A stretch of 64,000 bases of DNA, from contig CM051455.1 in assembly GCA_028274465.1 (NCBI GenBank), positions 130,048,096 to 130,112,095 of the forward strand, written 5' to 3'. The notes under the pieces are model-generated. The model did not search any database. It had not been told where the DNA came from and saw only the letters and a list, made by a program, of their open reading frames with translations. Position numbers and translations under genes: made by a program. This document shows, piece after piece, positions 1 to 11,400 of the stretch; positions within the stretch are counted from its first letter, which is position 1, and each line of letters opens with the position of its first letter. Source of the stretch: Plantago ovata (taxonomy: Eukaryota; Streptophyta; Magnoliopsida; Lamiales; Plantaginaceae).

Positions 1-82
1 AGGGAACATATGTAATTGTTCATCTAACAAGGGAAGATATGTAATAAGCTAATCTAACGAGGGAGGTAGACGTAATTCGCCC
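1..82. mobile_element. End of a Mutator-like repeat of the AGCTCC family (partial)
   Basis: The first bases resemble the right end of the complete element at 45936-47010: both have short clauses of the form aactaacagggg / gaagatatgtaat and finish in an AATT(C)GCCC-type end. The rest of the element lies outside the window, so its target duplication cannot be checked. Confidence 0.45.
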
Positions 83-3000
83 TTCTATTTTTGACAAATC
101 TTTATCTCACAACTTTATTGTGGATCCTGCCACTAAACCAACACACTACACTCATTATATAAACCTCATAAAACTCCATCCAAAAGAAAACGTATAGAAT
201 AAAAAAAAAACGGATGAGTATAACTTAAAGAAGGAAAAGGTTTCTTAACTCAAGAAGTCGATTTCAAGAAGGTGTTCAAGACAGAAGGATTCCTAATTAA
301 TCAAGACAATTCTAAAGTCAAGTCTGATGGTATTCGACTAAGTTCACCACTATATATACCTCAAGGAGTTGACAGAAGAAACAAGTGTGTGATGCCCGCC
401 AAGAAGTATCCTGCTCCCCGACTTTATGCCACCCGCCGGAACCCTTTCTTGAAGAGCCATCTTAGCTCTGTCAGAAAGTAATATAAACGAATTAAGATAA
501 GAACCCACAATTTTAAAAGACATGATGTTTAACAGAATATAGTAACATTCTTTTAATTTGGATGTGGGCCACATCCTCGATATAATCGAAGAATAAATTG
601 ATCTCCATAAATTTGGACATCAAAACAATTATCCTGAGTTCCTCTTAATGAAAAAATAGGATCGCCTAAAATAGTGCACATGAGGAAATATGGTCGGAAC
701 AAAGAAAATGAGTAAGTCTCTGATATAACTTAGTAAGGCATGAGAGAGGATAACAATATGGAACAATGAATATGAAATGAATTGCACGAAAGAAATACAA
801 TGAAAAAGTTTCAATGTGAAATCAGATGATGATACAAGCTTGAATATCAGACACGTACCAATCATCAAAACGTTCATATAGAATGACAACCTTATGACTT
901 TCCTCGAGGTGCAACCTCAATAAAGTAAAAAGATAGCATGCCGAGGTTCATGATGTACCAGATCACGGAACACACCAACCACCAGTTGTATTTGGAGTCC
1001 GGGAAAGGATCTATAGGAGAAGATCTTAACTGTCGGTCTGTCCCGTCCGATAGCCACTCACAACAACCCAGGAGCTGATTCGCAAATAGATAAGTGACAA
1101 TGTTTATAATTCAAAATGTTATTTATCATCTTTCGAAAGAGAACAATATAGCAACGCGATATACAATGATTTCAGATAAATAGAACCTGCACTTTAATCA
1201 GGAAGATCAAACGGTTCACGTATATACAATAATAGAATGATTGCTTAACAATAACTAGAGAAAGAGTATCAAATTCAAAAATTCAATATAAGTGACTCGA
1301 ATAGAAGATTGCAAACATGTGAGATGATGAAAGCGCAATGGCCTAGTCATCTCAACATGATCAGAATAGGAAACAAATGCAATGTGTTACAGTACATTTC
1401 GAACAATGGACCATAGAGAGATATCAAGGAGATAATAAGAAGAATCCAAGCAAAGTCATTGCAAGATAGAATAAAATATGAAAAGTGGTGAGAAAAGAAT
1501 CAAACCAAAGCAAGAGAAAGGAAACAAGAGAAGAAAAGAGTTGAAGATGGATATCCACGTGAAAGTACTTGAAATGAGAGTAGTCGTCTAGAAATCAATG
1601 GAGAAATTGTTAGGGAGAATAATAGAGAAATATATGAATTTGAAATGTAATGAGATGATTTGCAAGATAAGTTGTTTAACAAGTGAAAGAAGAGACTAAA
1701 CAAAGTCAATGGTAACTAAGGGTATGTATAAAAACAACATAAAAGTCAACGGAAAATGAAGAATTAATTAAGAGCGAATTACATTTCAATAAAAATTCTC
1801 ACTCAAAGATATTCAACAATTGGGTTGGATGGTCAAGTTCGAAACCAATAACTGGTCTCAAGAGATGCATGGGCTTGCAAGATAATGAACAAGTTAATAT
1901 AGCAAACAAGGTTGGATATAAAACAGTGAACAATAATCTGGCTTGTTCGATAAATGATAAAGAAACAAATGGATATGATCAACAACTGGTGATATAAGAA
2001 GGTCCATACATATGAAAACAAGAGCATAATCATGATCTACAAATGTATTGAATGGCACATGTGACACATAACCAATGAATTGCAAATATGATATAACGTT
2101 GATAAGTGTTCATTTTCCGCAGAGATAGATGTCCAAATGCTATACGAAGAAAAATACTAAAACACGATCCAAATCCTTTACAACACGATGGAACCTAGTT
2201 AGAGATCAATGTAAATACTAGTTTATTGAATACTAGTGGTAATAGTTAATTAACTTGATTCCTCATGTACTTCATTGTCCTTTACAACTTGATCAATATA
2301 AATCATGTCCTTCATTGTCCTTTACAACACACATAAATTTATCTCCTACTCCGCCAGGTGGTTTAAACTCGATTCCTCATGTCCTTCATTGTCGAACCGG
2401 CCGGCATATATAGCTTCCAACACGGCGGCACCCCTCTGTATCCTTCATCTTCCTTAATCACTATACTACTGCGAACGTGGTTCATAGTTACCCTCGACTG
2501 GTTCAATCTCCGCCTCGTTATTCCTTTTCTTATCGTAGTTGGAGGCCATAATCATCGATTGCGATCGTAAAGCTTTCGCGCATATAACCTCCATCTTGAT
2601 CTCAAGATTGCTTTCTCTCTTCACTCCTTGTAAATGGTAGAGTTCTGCTCCGCATGTAATTGCCGAAGCAGAAGTGATGTTACCAAAATATGTCCAGTCT
2701 CGTCCTAGTTCGTTAACATGCGAACTAGAGCGACCCGAACTCTCCAGAGACTTAAGTATCCGCATGTGTGCCTTTCGATGCGAGTATCATTATACAAGGC
2801 GGTCGCTCTCTGGAGTAAATTGGTACATTCAAAACTATGCACCTATGGGTTTCTAAAGGACTCCGGAACCAAGGTCAAAGGGAAATAGCATGTAAACATT
2901 CTAAGAGCCAGGGCCGCAACGATGCATACCAGAGGCTGCAGAGTCACATTGTCTGGTGTACAATATCCGAGGTTAAATACTTGATATGTGAAGGGCCATG

Positions 3001-3480
3001 ATATATGTATCCAGATGTGTCACCCACAACTAAACACGTAACGCAAGTAGATAAGAACAAAGACATATATTTATCCTTACATGATCATTAGGCCACGTCC
3101 ATGTCTATTAAGGTTAAGCCTACCAACCACAAATTTGTGTGGGCACTTGGAAAACTATTGTGGTGGCAACGACATGTGCTCCTCCAAGGTCTATAAAATG
3201 AGTGACTCTCAAGATAAAGCTAAGGTGGAAACACATTAGGGCAACACTCTCAAGAATCTCACTCTACATGTACAGCCTTTAGTTTTCTTGGTGGGAAGAA
3301 CACTAACGCATCAACAAGAAATATTCTTGGAGAAATATCCTATGATTTAGCCACTGTTTTGCACACACTCTCAATATGTTAACAAGGTAGGCCTTCAACC
3401 ACCTTCGGGTAAAGTCTCCTCAACCAATTTGACCTCACGGCAGACCGGACATACTACTCCCCCCCCCCCCAAATAGATAG
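83..3480. other. Gene-free, AT-rich repeat debris
   Basis: I see no credible gene here. Short frames exist, the best being a 99-codon minus-strand frame at 2466-2765, but none shows a domain I recognise. Around 3185-3420 a TATA-like ctataaaa is followed by leader-like sequence, as in an LTR, but no paired LTR or target duplication is visible. The stretch is probably decayed retroelement sequence. Confidence 0.4.
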
Positions 3481-3689
3481 ATATAAACCGGAGCTGTTCG
3501 GTCGTTGTTTGAAGTTCAACAAGGTGTTGTTCATGCTAAGCCACCTAGCCAATCAACCAGCTGTTTCCAGGGCCCAGTCATCATTCAGTCCCTCTCACTG
3601 ACACTCCGAGATGAGATCTCTAGGCCTCAGTATGCGTTTTGTCTCTATGAAAAACCACATCCCATCAAGAAGCTTTGTCATAGTGGTGG

Positions 3690-3775
3690 AGCATCTTCTC
3701 CACCGTTTTCTGGTGGAGCAGAAAATTCGTCATTAATGGTGGAGTTGAAGCTCCACCAAGTTTTTTTAATTAATT
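3690..3775. repeat. GGTGGAG / CTCCACC inverted motifs before a T-rich tract
   Basis: Short self-complementary motifs (ggtggagc, ctccacc) alternate and run into a long T-rich stretch. This is the same architecture as the AGCTCC cores near 11.3, 40.2 and 46.3 kb, with a different core word, so this may be a diverged member of that family. Confidence 0.35.
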
Positions 3776-4029
3776 TTAATTTTTTTTATCTTTTGTATAT
3801 ATTTATTTTTAAAACTTAAGAAAATTAGGGCATGTATCATGATGTATGGTTTGAAAATTAAAATTTTAGATTTTATATTTGGTCAACTCAAAAAGTGAAT
3901 TTTGTCTCAATCTATAAATGTTGGGATAAGAGGATCATTTTTTGTTTAGGGGGTTATAAAAAAGTACTAATATGATATTTATAACTCTAAACTTTTAATT
4001 TGTTGGAAATTTAAACATTGTGTACAGTT

Positions 4030-4241
4030 ACATAAATTTCACCCCTCATATCTCCACCATCAATATATTCCTTCTATAATTGGATAAGCATTATGATTTT
4101 TGTGGTGATTACTAAAACATCATTGATAGCTTCACATAATAATTTAGTATGTACGAAATCTTCATCTTCATTTTCACCTACAAATATATACCTGCTTCAT
4201 TTCATAAATAGAGCATCAAGTACTTTCAACAGGAAATCTTT
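4030..4241 (+). promoter_or_regulatory. Promoter of S-protein homologue 1, shared with copy 2
   Basis: About 200 bp upstream of this gene matches, in inverted orientation, the region upstream of the second S-protein homologue (about 13041-13235). Shared pieces include attctataattggata, aatttagtatgtac and a caaatatata/taaatatata TATA-like block about 50-60 bp before the ATG. The duplication that made the pair therefore included the promoter. Confidence 0.6.
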
Positions 4242-4667
4242 ATGAGAAAAATGGCAAGGATGAACCAATCATTTGCTTCTTTCGCTATTGTGAGCATTTT
4301 TTTGGTCATCACAGCAGATATTGGTCAAAGCACCAAAGTTCATATAACTTTAGAAAATGATATAGACGATCACAACATCCAAGTTCGTTGTTTCATGGGT
4401 ACTGTTACCGCGGATCATGGGAACGTAGAACTCAAGCCCGACGAAGAAACTGGCGTTTCATTCATTCCAATGCCAAATCAGAATTATTACTGCAAGATCA
4501 ATACGAAATATGGTTCTGGGGACTATTTTCTTTGGGGCAAGGTTGTAAGACAGGATTATTGTCTAGGTGAAACTTGTGAGTGGGAGGTAAAGAAAACAGG
4601 AGTGTGTGTTGAAAAGACTAATGGTGAAGAAGTATGCCACCCCTGGACGAAGCCACCCGCACTATAA
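4242..4667 (+). CDS. S-protein homologue (plant self-incompatibility S1 family), secreted
   Basis: Small secreted protein of the plant S1/SPH family, whose founder is the Papaver stigma self-incompatibility determinant; most other members have no known role. The frame gives 141 residues. A hydrophobic signal peptide occupies about residues 8-24. A compact beta-rich domain follows, with six cysteines (VRCF, YYC, DYC, ETC, GVC, EVC) and the family-typical aromatic and glycine patches such as NTKYGSGDYFLWG. Starts at 4242, 4251 and 4260 are possible. The related gene at 12633-13040 starts at the equivalent of 4260, which would give 135 residues here too. The gene is intronless, as usual for the family, and looks intact. 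A self-incompatibility role is not implied: these genes are numerous in self-compatible plants. Family assignment is firm; ligand or receptor is unknown. Confidence 0.88.
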   Translation: MRKMARMNQSFASFAIVSIFLVITADIGQSTKVHITLENDIDDHNIQVRCFMGTVTADHGNVELKPDEETGVSFIPMPNQNYYCKINTKYGSGDYFLWGKVVRQDYCLGETCEWEVKKTGVCVEKTNGEEVCHPWTKPPAL

Positions 4668-4690
4668 ATGACTTATTTATATCTCTTATA

Positions 4691-4939
4691 CTCCCTCTGT
4701 GCCACTATAAATTACCCAGTTTGACTTTTTTCGGTCAACAGTTTTCAACTTTGACTATCGATTACTCTTAAACTATAATAATAAGGCATTCGACGAAATC
4801 ATATTATAAAAATATAGAACCAAAATTTTCATAATATAATATATTGTATCATTATAATTTAAGAGTAATCGGAAGTCAAAGTTGAAAACTGTTGACCGAA
4901 AAAAGTCAAAATGAGTAATTTCAAACGGGGCAGAGGGAT
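4691..4939. mobile_element. Stowaway-type MITE, 249 bp fold-back
   Basis: Long inverted repeats begin ctccctctg and end cagagggat, flanked by TA on both sides (4689-4690 and 4940-4941). The arms contain agtttgactt/aagtcaaa and a matching gttttcaactttgac / gtcaaagttgaaaac block, so the whole element folds on itself. It lies just 3' of S-protein homologue 1 and probably overlaps its 3' UTR or terminator. Confidence 0.85.
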
Positions 4940-5089
4940 TAACTTGTATGTCTATGACCATTTGTTGTTGACTTTTCAATTTTGAAAGTCCTTGTATGTA
5001 TTATTAACAGTTAACAGTAATTCTTGCTTTATCGACTTGACAATAGTGGTATGGTACATAACAACACAAAAACATTTTAACTGTTCAAC

Positions 5090-5453
5090 ATATTTTTCGA
5101 TGCTGATATTTTGATGGGTGAGAAACTTTCCAACTAATTTTATGTCGTTGGAATTTTCATTGGGGAGAACTATCTCTAACAGATTTTGCGTTGGTGTGCA
5201 AAGTTGTTACAAGTTCCAACAAAATAGTGACGGACTTTGAAAATTGTTGGAAATTACAGCAACAAAATACCGACGAAATTGTAACAAGAAACAAAATTTG
5301 TTGGTGTTTTGTTGGTAATTAGTCACTAATCACGTATGTATTTCTTTTAGTTAAAATTCTGTTGGTGTTATGTTGGAAATTCGTTACAAATTGCAACGAA
5401 CTGATTTTTTGTTGGAAAATTCACCGTTGGTGAAGGTTCTGTTTATTGTAGTG
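5090..5453. mobile_element. CACTA-type element remnant with one terminus
   Basis: The stretch is full of short forward and inverted gttgga/tccaac motifs, as in CACTA subterminal regions, and ends tttattgtagtg, close to the CACTA end word cttgtagtg. No matching CACTAC start is seen upstream, so the left end is lost or diverged. Confidence 0.45.
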
Positions 5454-6328
5454 GTCGGGGATTTGGAAATAGAAATTATAGAGATTGTGTCCATATGTTA
5501 AGTAATGTGTGTTAGAATTTCAGCTCGATACATTTCTATCGGAGTTTCACCTTAGATCTAACTAAAATAAATAAAAAATTGTTGTACCGTTATATGCAAA
5601 AAAGTGGTTGCGAATTGAACAAAGTCCTGTTGAGCTCTGTTAAAATACATGGATCAAATGATCCAGAAATCAAGAAGGATTTGCAGAAGATTGTGAAAGA
5701 GAAGAAGAGAAAGAACAGAGCAAGTGCAAGCAAGAAATCAAAGCGCCCTAAACAGTTCGATAATTCGAAGAATTCGTCCCCTAGAGCGCCGGAACACACG
5801 AATTAGTCACATGCGATTACATCCATCCAAAGGCGGGATTTTTTGAATCCTGGAACTAGCAAAGCCGGCACACCTGATCACATTTGGCTCAATTCAGTAC
5901 AATTTGGGTTCATGAGTCTTGCGTGCTCTGCAACTCCGATTTGTCCTCGTTCCTCCGACATTAATAGCATAGTAAGAAAGGGGTTTTACCACTGTACGAA
6001 TTAAGATTACATTGGTGATATAATTTTACGGTAATAGCTAGGTTTAGGGCATCGATTGGCTTGTATAAATAAGTAGCACAGTTGCTGCTCTATTCTTTTA
6101 ATCTCTTGCCGCAATTCTTCAATAATACACAAAATACTTCTGCATATTTTCATAAGCTCCCATGTAGATATGATAGTTGCTACTTCAAATGTATCACAAA
6201 AGTTGAAAGAAAAACAAAAAATTCATTATCCATCGGGCCAAAGTATGGGCCCATCCCACGAAGTACGGGTCCTATCCAACAAAGATATAAGGAAGGAATT
6301 ACAGAAATTGAGGAAGTACATATATTTT
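5454..6328. other. Gene-free stretch with one lysine-rich short frame
   Basis: A plus-strand frame at about 5579-5806 is rich in Lys, Arg and Ser (KEKKRKNRASASKKSKRPK), but it has no ATG at its start and no recognised domain. It may be a scrap of a transposon protein. Nothing else is supported. Confidence 0.3.
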
Positions 6329-6878
6329 GTACCAAGTTTTGTTGGACAGTACCATGATACATGCTCACGGAAATATATATTGTTAGTTTTCAGGTTCCAC
6401 ATCATTTGGAGTTATGGTAAGAACCTCAAGAAAGCTAAAACAATTCATGTAATTTTTGGCTTTTAAAGTACATGAATTCTTTTAGCTTTCTTGAGGTTCT
6501 GACCATAACTACAACAAAACTTATGATATGGAACCTGAAAACTAACAATATATATTTATGTGATCATGTATCATGGTATTTGTCCAAGACGGTTTGTTGT
6601 TGAAAACTACATGGGTTCTTCTGGTTATGGCTAAGCGTTCTGCGAGCTGTTGGAGGGTGCGGCATCTGTTTTAGTTTTTTACTTGGATAGTAGCGACTTT
6701 TGCGTAGTTGGTGTTGCTGGTTTGTGGTGTTTGTTGGTTTCAGTGATGTATCGGTTCTATATATTCCTAAGAAGTATTTCACATACTCTCTTTGTATTAA
6801 TGATTTGTCTTTGTTTAATAATATATTTGGCTGTTTAGTAAAAAAAAATCATGGTAAATATCCAACAAAACTTGGTAC
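6329..6878. mobile_element. Long fold-back element split by a LINE insertion
   Basis: The arms are near-perfect inverted copies: 6349-6444 (ccatgatacatg...gaacctcaagaaagct) against 6467-6578 (agctttcttgaggttc...catgtatcatgg), with a loop of about 22 bp. The outer part of the left arm (gtaccaagttttgttgg, 6329-6345) finds its partner only at about 6862-6878, because the right arm is interrupted by the insertion at 6579-6847. A transcript of the inner part would form a hairpin of about 100 bp. Confidence 0.75.
6579..6847 (+). mobile_element. 5'-truncated LINE tail with poly(A) and 9-bp target duplication
   Basis: A 269-bp segment, flanked by atcatggta at 6570-6578 and 6848-6856, ends in a run of A. 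Its last part (tttgtctttgtttaataatatatttgg) resembles plant LINE 3' UTRs. It interrupts the right arm of the fold-back element, so it inserted later. Confidence 0.65.
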
Positions 6879-7619
6879 AGATTATTAGCACTACAAGAAA
6901 ACAACATTTTAGCGACGGATGGATAGAAACTGATACCATCCGTCGCTATGTAGCGATGGATCGCTACTGCTAGCGACGGATAAGGACGAACTGCGCTCTA
7001 TGCTCAGTTCGTGCCCAGAAAGATCGAGTTCGTGTTCTAATTAACGACGGATTAATATTATCCGTCGCTATGTGGGCGACGGATAATGTGATCCGTCGCT
7101 AAATCTGTTGACCAGGCGTTTTTTTAGTTAAAAGAAAATTGAAAAAAATAAATAAAATATCACTTAGCGACGGATTACGTTATCCGTCGCTAAGTCCTCA
7201 TATACAGACGAGCGACATTCCTTCTTCACCATTTCTGCTCTTCTCTCTTTCTCTCTTTTCCTCTCGTTTTTCTTCTTCGACTTCATCAATCCATCTCCAA
7301 ACTCATCAAATTCATTCAAATTTGAGCTCAAATCAAACCCTATCCTACAAGGAGTTCGAATACCTAATTAATTTGGAGGTTTTTCGTCAATTTGAAAGGT
7401 AATTAACAAAAACCCTAAATTTTAGGATTTTTGATTGTGATTTTGATTTTCGATTTTGATTTTGATTTTGATTGAATTTGTTCTATGTTTATTGGAGGCT
7501 AGGTACGATTAGCAAGACACCTCCACCTTCACCTTCACCGCCACCGCACCGCCGTATCGGACCAATTTGAAAGGTTAGTTTCCCTATACTTTTAATTTCA
7601 GTTTATTAATTTTGATTTA

Positions 7620-7805
7620 CTGTATGTGAATTTTTATTTAGGGTTTAGGTTTCTTAACTTTTAATTTTTATTTAGGGTTTAGGGTAGTTCGAATCCCTAA
7701 TTACGTTTCTGGAAACTGTATGTTAATTTTTATTTAGCGTTTAGGGTTTCTTGACTTTTAATTCTTATTTAGGGTTTAGGGTAGTTCGAATCCCTAATTA
7801 GATTT
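7620..7805 (+). repeat. Tandem duplication with telomere-like TTTAGGG words
   Basis: A unit of roughly 110 bp occurs twice, each with atttagggtttaggg followed by tagttcgaatccctaatta. The TTTAGGG/CCCTAA words look like telo-boxes. They lie between the leader-like sequence and the coding part of CACTA element A. Confidence 0.6.
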
Positions 7806-8002
7806 CTGGAAATGAAATGCTTACTGCTTATTGTAACTCAGTTCTTAATTTAACTCAATTCTGGAAATGCATAATAATTAACTCAATAAGCAAAAAGAGA
7901 AAAACATGATTAACTAACTGAGAAAGATAGAAAATATAAAAAGTCGAATTTTTATTAATAATGTGGATTACATATAAAATTTTCATCCATCAATAGGTAA
8001 TT

Positions 8003-8209
8003 CTAGTCACTCTTCATCCCCTCGTCCTCATGTAGGAGCGACCAGTCGATGACATCTTTTGGTTCCAAAAGTTGTTGTTGACATATCTTGCAGAAGACTC
8101 CTTGGTCTTCGAAGTGTTCAACCTCATTGTGCTCACAAGGGGGAGGAGTAGGAGATTTGGGGGGAGATGGAGGAAATGCCTCTTGGAGAGCTTCCTTCAT
8201 TTCAGCCAA
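8003..8209 (-). CDS. Short proline-rich frame inside CACTA element A
   Basis: A 68-codon frame with PPSPPKSPTPPP, then acidic sequence and an FCKIC motif. The same frame stays open further upstream through CCC-rich sequence, so the ATG used here is arbitrary. It runs opposite to the transposase-type gene at 9220. It could be the 3' part of a second element protein or a captured host fragment. I do not recognise a domain; the low-complexity codons make chance openness possible. Confidence 0.3.
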   Translation of the reverse strand: MAEMKEALQEAFPPSPPKSPTPPPCEHNEVEHFEDQGVFCKICQQQLLEPKDVIDWSLLHEDEGMKSD

Positions 8210-9099
8210 TATTTCGGGATCAACTTGTGGTGGGGGAGAAGGTAGGGGGGGGAGGGGGGGGGTGAATGTGGGGGTGTTTATTCAAACCTGAATTTGTTAG
8301 GGTTTTCCATATTTGTGTGAGAATATGTTAAAATTAGGTGACTTCTTATAGTTGGTGTTGTGAATTCTAAAGGACAAATACACTTTATTGTTAATGTACT
8401 AATGTACACATTCATGTAGCCACATTCATGTATAGGGAAAAATTTATGAGGCATACATTTATGTAATGACTTTTAGGATTTTCGAAATTAAAGGATTTTT
8501 GGTAATATCTAATCATTTTATAAAGTGTGATGATCATATACATATATTAGTTCCGATGTGTTGGTTTAGGCTTACCTTGGGTCATAACTAATAGTCTACG
8601 TTTATTGAGGATCAGTAAGCGTTTTATTGGTTTTGACCCAATGGTAAGCCTTACCGACATTTAATCGAACTGATTGTATTTAACTGAACACACCATCATA
8701 GTAATATGGTTTACATGCATAAAAAATACAAACACACTGTCCTTCGGACACACCATCACTTCCATATATATATATAGATTGATGAATGGTATGGTACTTG
8801 GCCTGGGCTTGTGAATGATTGTAGTATGCTGGTACCGTAACAACAACATTTCTAATGACGTTGTTACTGTACCAACGTATTTCAGTCATTCTCAAAGTTT
8901 AGTTCAATATCGTAATCATGTAAACCATATATTCTTAATAAGTTGTATATACATAATGTAGTATGTGAGCAAGAAATGTTTCTGGATGTTTAGGAGTTTG
9001 AAGTCTCCATCTTTAGTCAGTAACTAAAGATGACTAAAGATGGAGATTTCAAGATCCTAAAGATCCAGACATTCTTTCGTGTTCACATATAACGACGGA

Positions 9100-9160
9100 T
9101 TTGTCTAAACACATCTTGTATTTGTCTAAACACATCTTGTATTTGTCTAAACACATTAAG
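9100..9160 (+). repeat. 22-bp tandem repeat, about 2.5 copies
   Basis: The unit tgtctaaacacatcttgtattt is repeated head to tail just upstream of the transposase-type gene in CACTA element A. Confidence 0.8.
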
Positions 9161-9219
9161 GGTTTGTATTTTAGTGTTTTGTATTTGAGTGTGATGATGC
9201 TATATGTATATTAGTTTCC

Positions 9220-10015
9220 ATGGATCAAGCACGGCAACCGGGCAGCCCTCGACGGATCAATGGGCTTCCAGTATTGTCCACCAACGGATCTAAGTAAGTT
9301 CTTAATAAATTGATATTTAATTGTTCTTGTATATATAGTTGTCGGTACTCCAACTTTTAATCTTTCAAAATGTGTGACAGGTTTCAACCTACTATAGCTT
9401 CTAGAAGGATTTCAATGCTCATGAAAAGAGAGTTCTTTATGCCTCCTGGGAGTGGCGGAGAAAGGTGGGCTACGGTTCCTCGACCCGTGAAGGAGCACTT
9501 GTGGGAAGAATTCCATGTACTTTACTATCTTTACTTGAATATTTCTATATTGGATTCTTGGGGCATTGCCTTAATTATATATGTGTACGTACATTACTTG
9601 TTTATCTGTTATTGGGGCATTGCCTATAGTATCTATTCTTGGGGCATTGCCTATAGTATCTATTCTTGGGGCATTGCCTTTACTGTACATATGTGTACGC
9701 ACATTATTTGTTCTTGTGGGTCACTGATGTGGGATTTTTGGGATTGTTGTGTTGCAGAAATACTACTATGTCCCTCCTGCCAATGCGGAGGAGATATTGA
9801 GGGTATTCAACATTTGGGCAGAAAAGACTCACAAGCATTCGATTTATTATGCCAAGGCAAGGTACTTTCGGCATAAAGAATGGGTTCGGTACCTCAATCC
9901 GGACCATCGGGATCTGTGGGTGGAATCGTGGCAGAACCATGTGACCCGTGAGCAGGCACATAACGATGGGGCATTGCATGCTGAAGGGGTCGGTTGGTTA
10001 GTGGAGAGCCCGTAG
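9220..10015 (+). CDS. CACTA transposase-associated protein (Transposase_24-like), 3 exons
   Basis: Exons 9220-9293, 9381-9516 and 9758-10015 join in frame to 155 codons. Donors are GTAAGT and GTACTT; acceptors are GACAG and TTGCAG. The protein has the layout of the plant CACTA Transposase_24 family: GERWATVPRPVKEHLWEEFH, then a VPPANAEEILRVFNIWA helix and an RYFRHKEWVR basic segment. The family is thought to bind the element's repeated ends. At 155 residues it is short for the family and may be a degenerate or partial copy. Intron 2 contains three copies of a ttcttggggcattgcct unit. The exon structure is inferred by eye. Confidence 0.6.
9560..9690 (+). repeat. 27-bp tandem repeat in the transposase intron
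   Basis: Copies of ttcttggggcattgcctata follow one another (about 9560, 9614, 9637, 9664), separated by gtatcta. They lie wholly in intron 2 of the transposase-type gene. Confidence 0.8.
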
Positions 10016-10576
10016 GATTAGTAATTTTTAGGGTTGTTATTCTTTATCCGTACATTTTAGGATTCTCGTTTATTTTAATGATTATCTTCGTACCTTTTAG
10101 TTTCTTTGTACGTACACTATAAGTTTTTTTATTAAAATTTCGATTATCGTAAAATGAATCAATCGTATATATTTTGTTAGTCGTAATCAATTTGAGTTAA
10201 AATAACAATTTTTAACATAAATTCAATAAAATAAAAAAATAATTTAAAAAAAAATCAGAGAAGTTAGCGACGGATTAGTTGATCCGTCGCCAAATTCCCC
10301 TTGCAAGGGAATGACATGAGTCCCTTAGCTTTAGCGACGGATAACATAATCCGTCGCTATATATAGATACGGATAAAGTCATCCGTCTCTATGTTGGTCA
10401 ACGACAACATAGCGACGGATAAATTGAACCGTCGCTAACTATAGCGACGGATAATATTAACCGTCTCTTTGTTTTTTAGCGATGCCACTTTTCGCGACGT
10501 CCTATTTAGCGACGGGCTTTCCGTTGTTATTGGTGTATAGCGACGGATCGCTTATGTATAGCGATGGATGGTATCC

Positions 10577-11400
10577 AAAAAATCATCCAAACCAATCAGA
10601 TCTAATATGTTTAGGTCGAATTTAGATCACCATAGTGTTTTTAAATTCAGACAAGATAGGATTAAAATATACATCAATTAACGAATTAATCCGATCCGGT
10701 CATTTTAATTTAGAAAAAAGAAAAATGATATACTTATCAAGGTCAATTTTTTAGGACAATTAATGGTTGGGACTGATAATATAAACAACCCCACTAGATC
10801 AACACTTACACTTTAATTTTTTCTTACATACTTTACTCCAAAATTCTATTTTTGTGTGACAAATCAAAATGAAACTTTGCAAAACTGAAATGGGCGCCTT
10901 GGGCCTTAGCATTAAAAATGAAGAAAAACAAAAAGGAATTTTTTTTTTTATTATTATCTTTTGTATATTATTATTATTTTTTATTTTATCATCTTCTTCT
11001 TTAAAATTCAGGTACCTGAATGCTTCCGAAACTGGAGCTACTCCTGCTGGATCTGTGTGCAAGCTCCGGAGCATGTCGACCATGTACTAAAGGAACTTTA
11101 AAGAGGATGAAGGACAAAAAGGTCAATTTTTTAAGACCTATTAGATAAAAAAATAACATTATTTTAGGCTACAAATTTGACTTTGGAGAACCTAAGAGTC
11201 TTTAATTTTAAAAAAATAAAAATAAAAAAATTAAAGAAAAAAATAAATATTTGTTGCTTGCTTTGATCAGAGGTGTAATGCTCCAATTGGAGCAGATTTG
11301 CTCCAGCGGAGTTTAACTGCTCCGATTGGAGCAAGTCCGGTGGAGTTACAGAGCTCAACTACGCCCAAAATGTTGGAGCTCAGCTCCACCATTTGTTTTA
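10577..11400. repeat. AGCTCC-family repeat cores near 11.0 and 11.3 kb
   Basis: Two patches (about 11010-11080 and 11275-11390) carry ctggagct, gctccaattggagc, gctccgattggagc and ggagctcagctcc. T/A-rich tracts follow, as in the complete element at 45936-47010. I could not define ends or a target duplication here. The rest of the stretch is AT-rich and without genes. Confidence 0.5.

Larger units (their letters stand above)
6889..10576. mobile_element. CACTA element A, right terminus lost
   Basis: The left end is the canonical CACTACAAGAAAA (6889). Both end regions carry many copies of tagcgacggat and its complement atccgtcgcta: 6912-7190 on the left, 10260-10575 on the right. This is typical CACTA subterminal structure. 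No cttgtagtg is found after 10575, so the right end is deleted or recombined and no target duplication can be scored. Inside are a pyrimidine-rich leader-like stretch (7200-7330), a tandem repeat (7620-7800), a minus-strand frame (8003-8209) and a three-exon transposase-type gene (9220-10015). Confidence 0.85.

Noticed and set aside
2466-2765. 99-codon minus-strand frame as a gene
   Set aside because: The frame is open but matches no family I recognise and has no supporting structure; left as debris.
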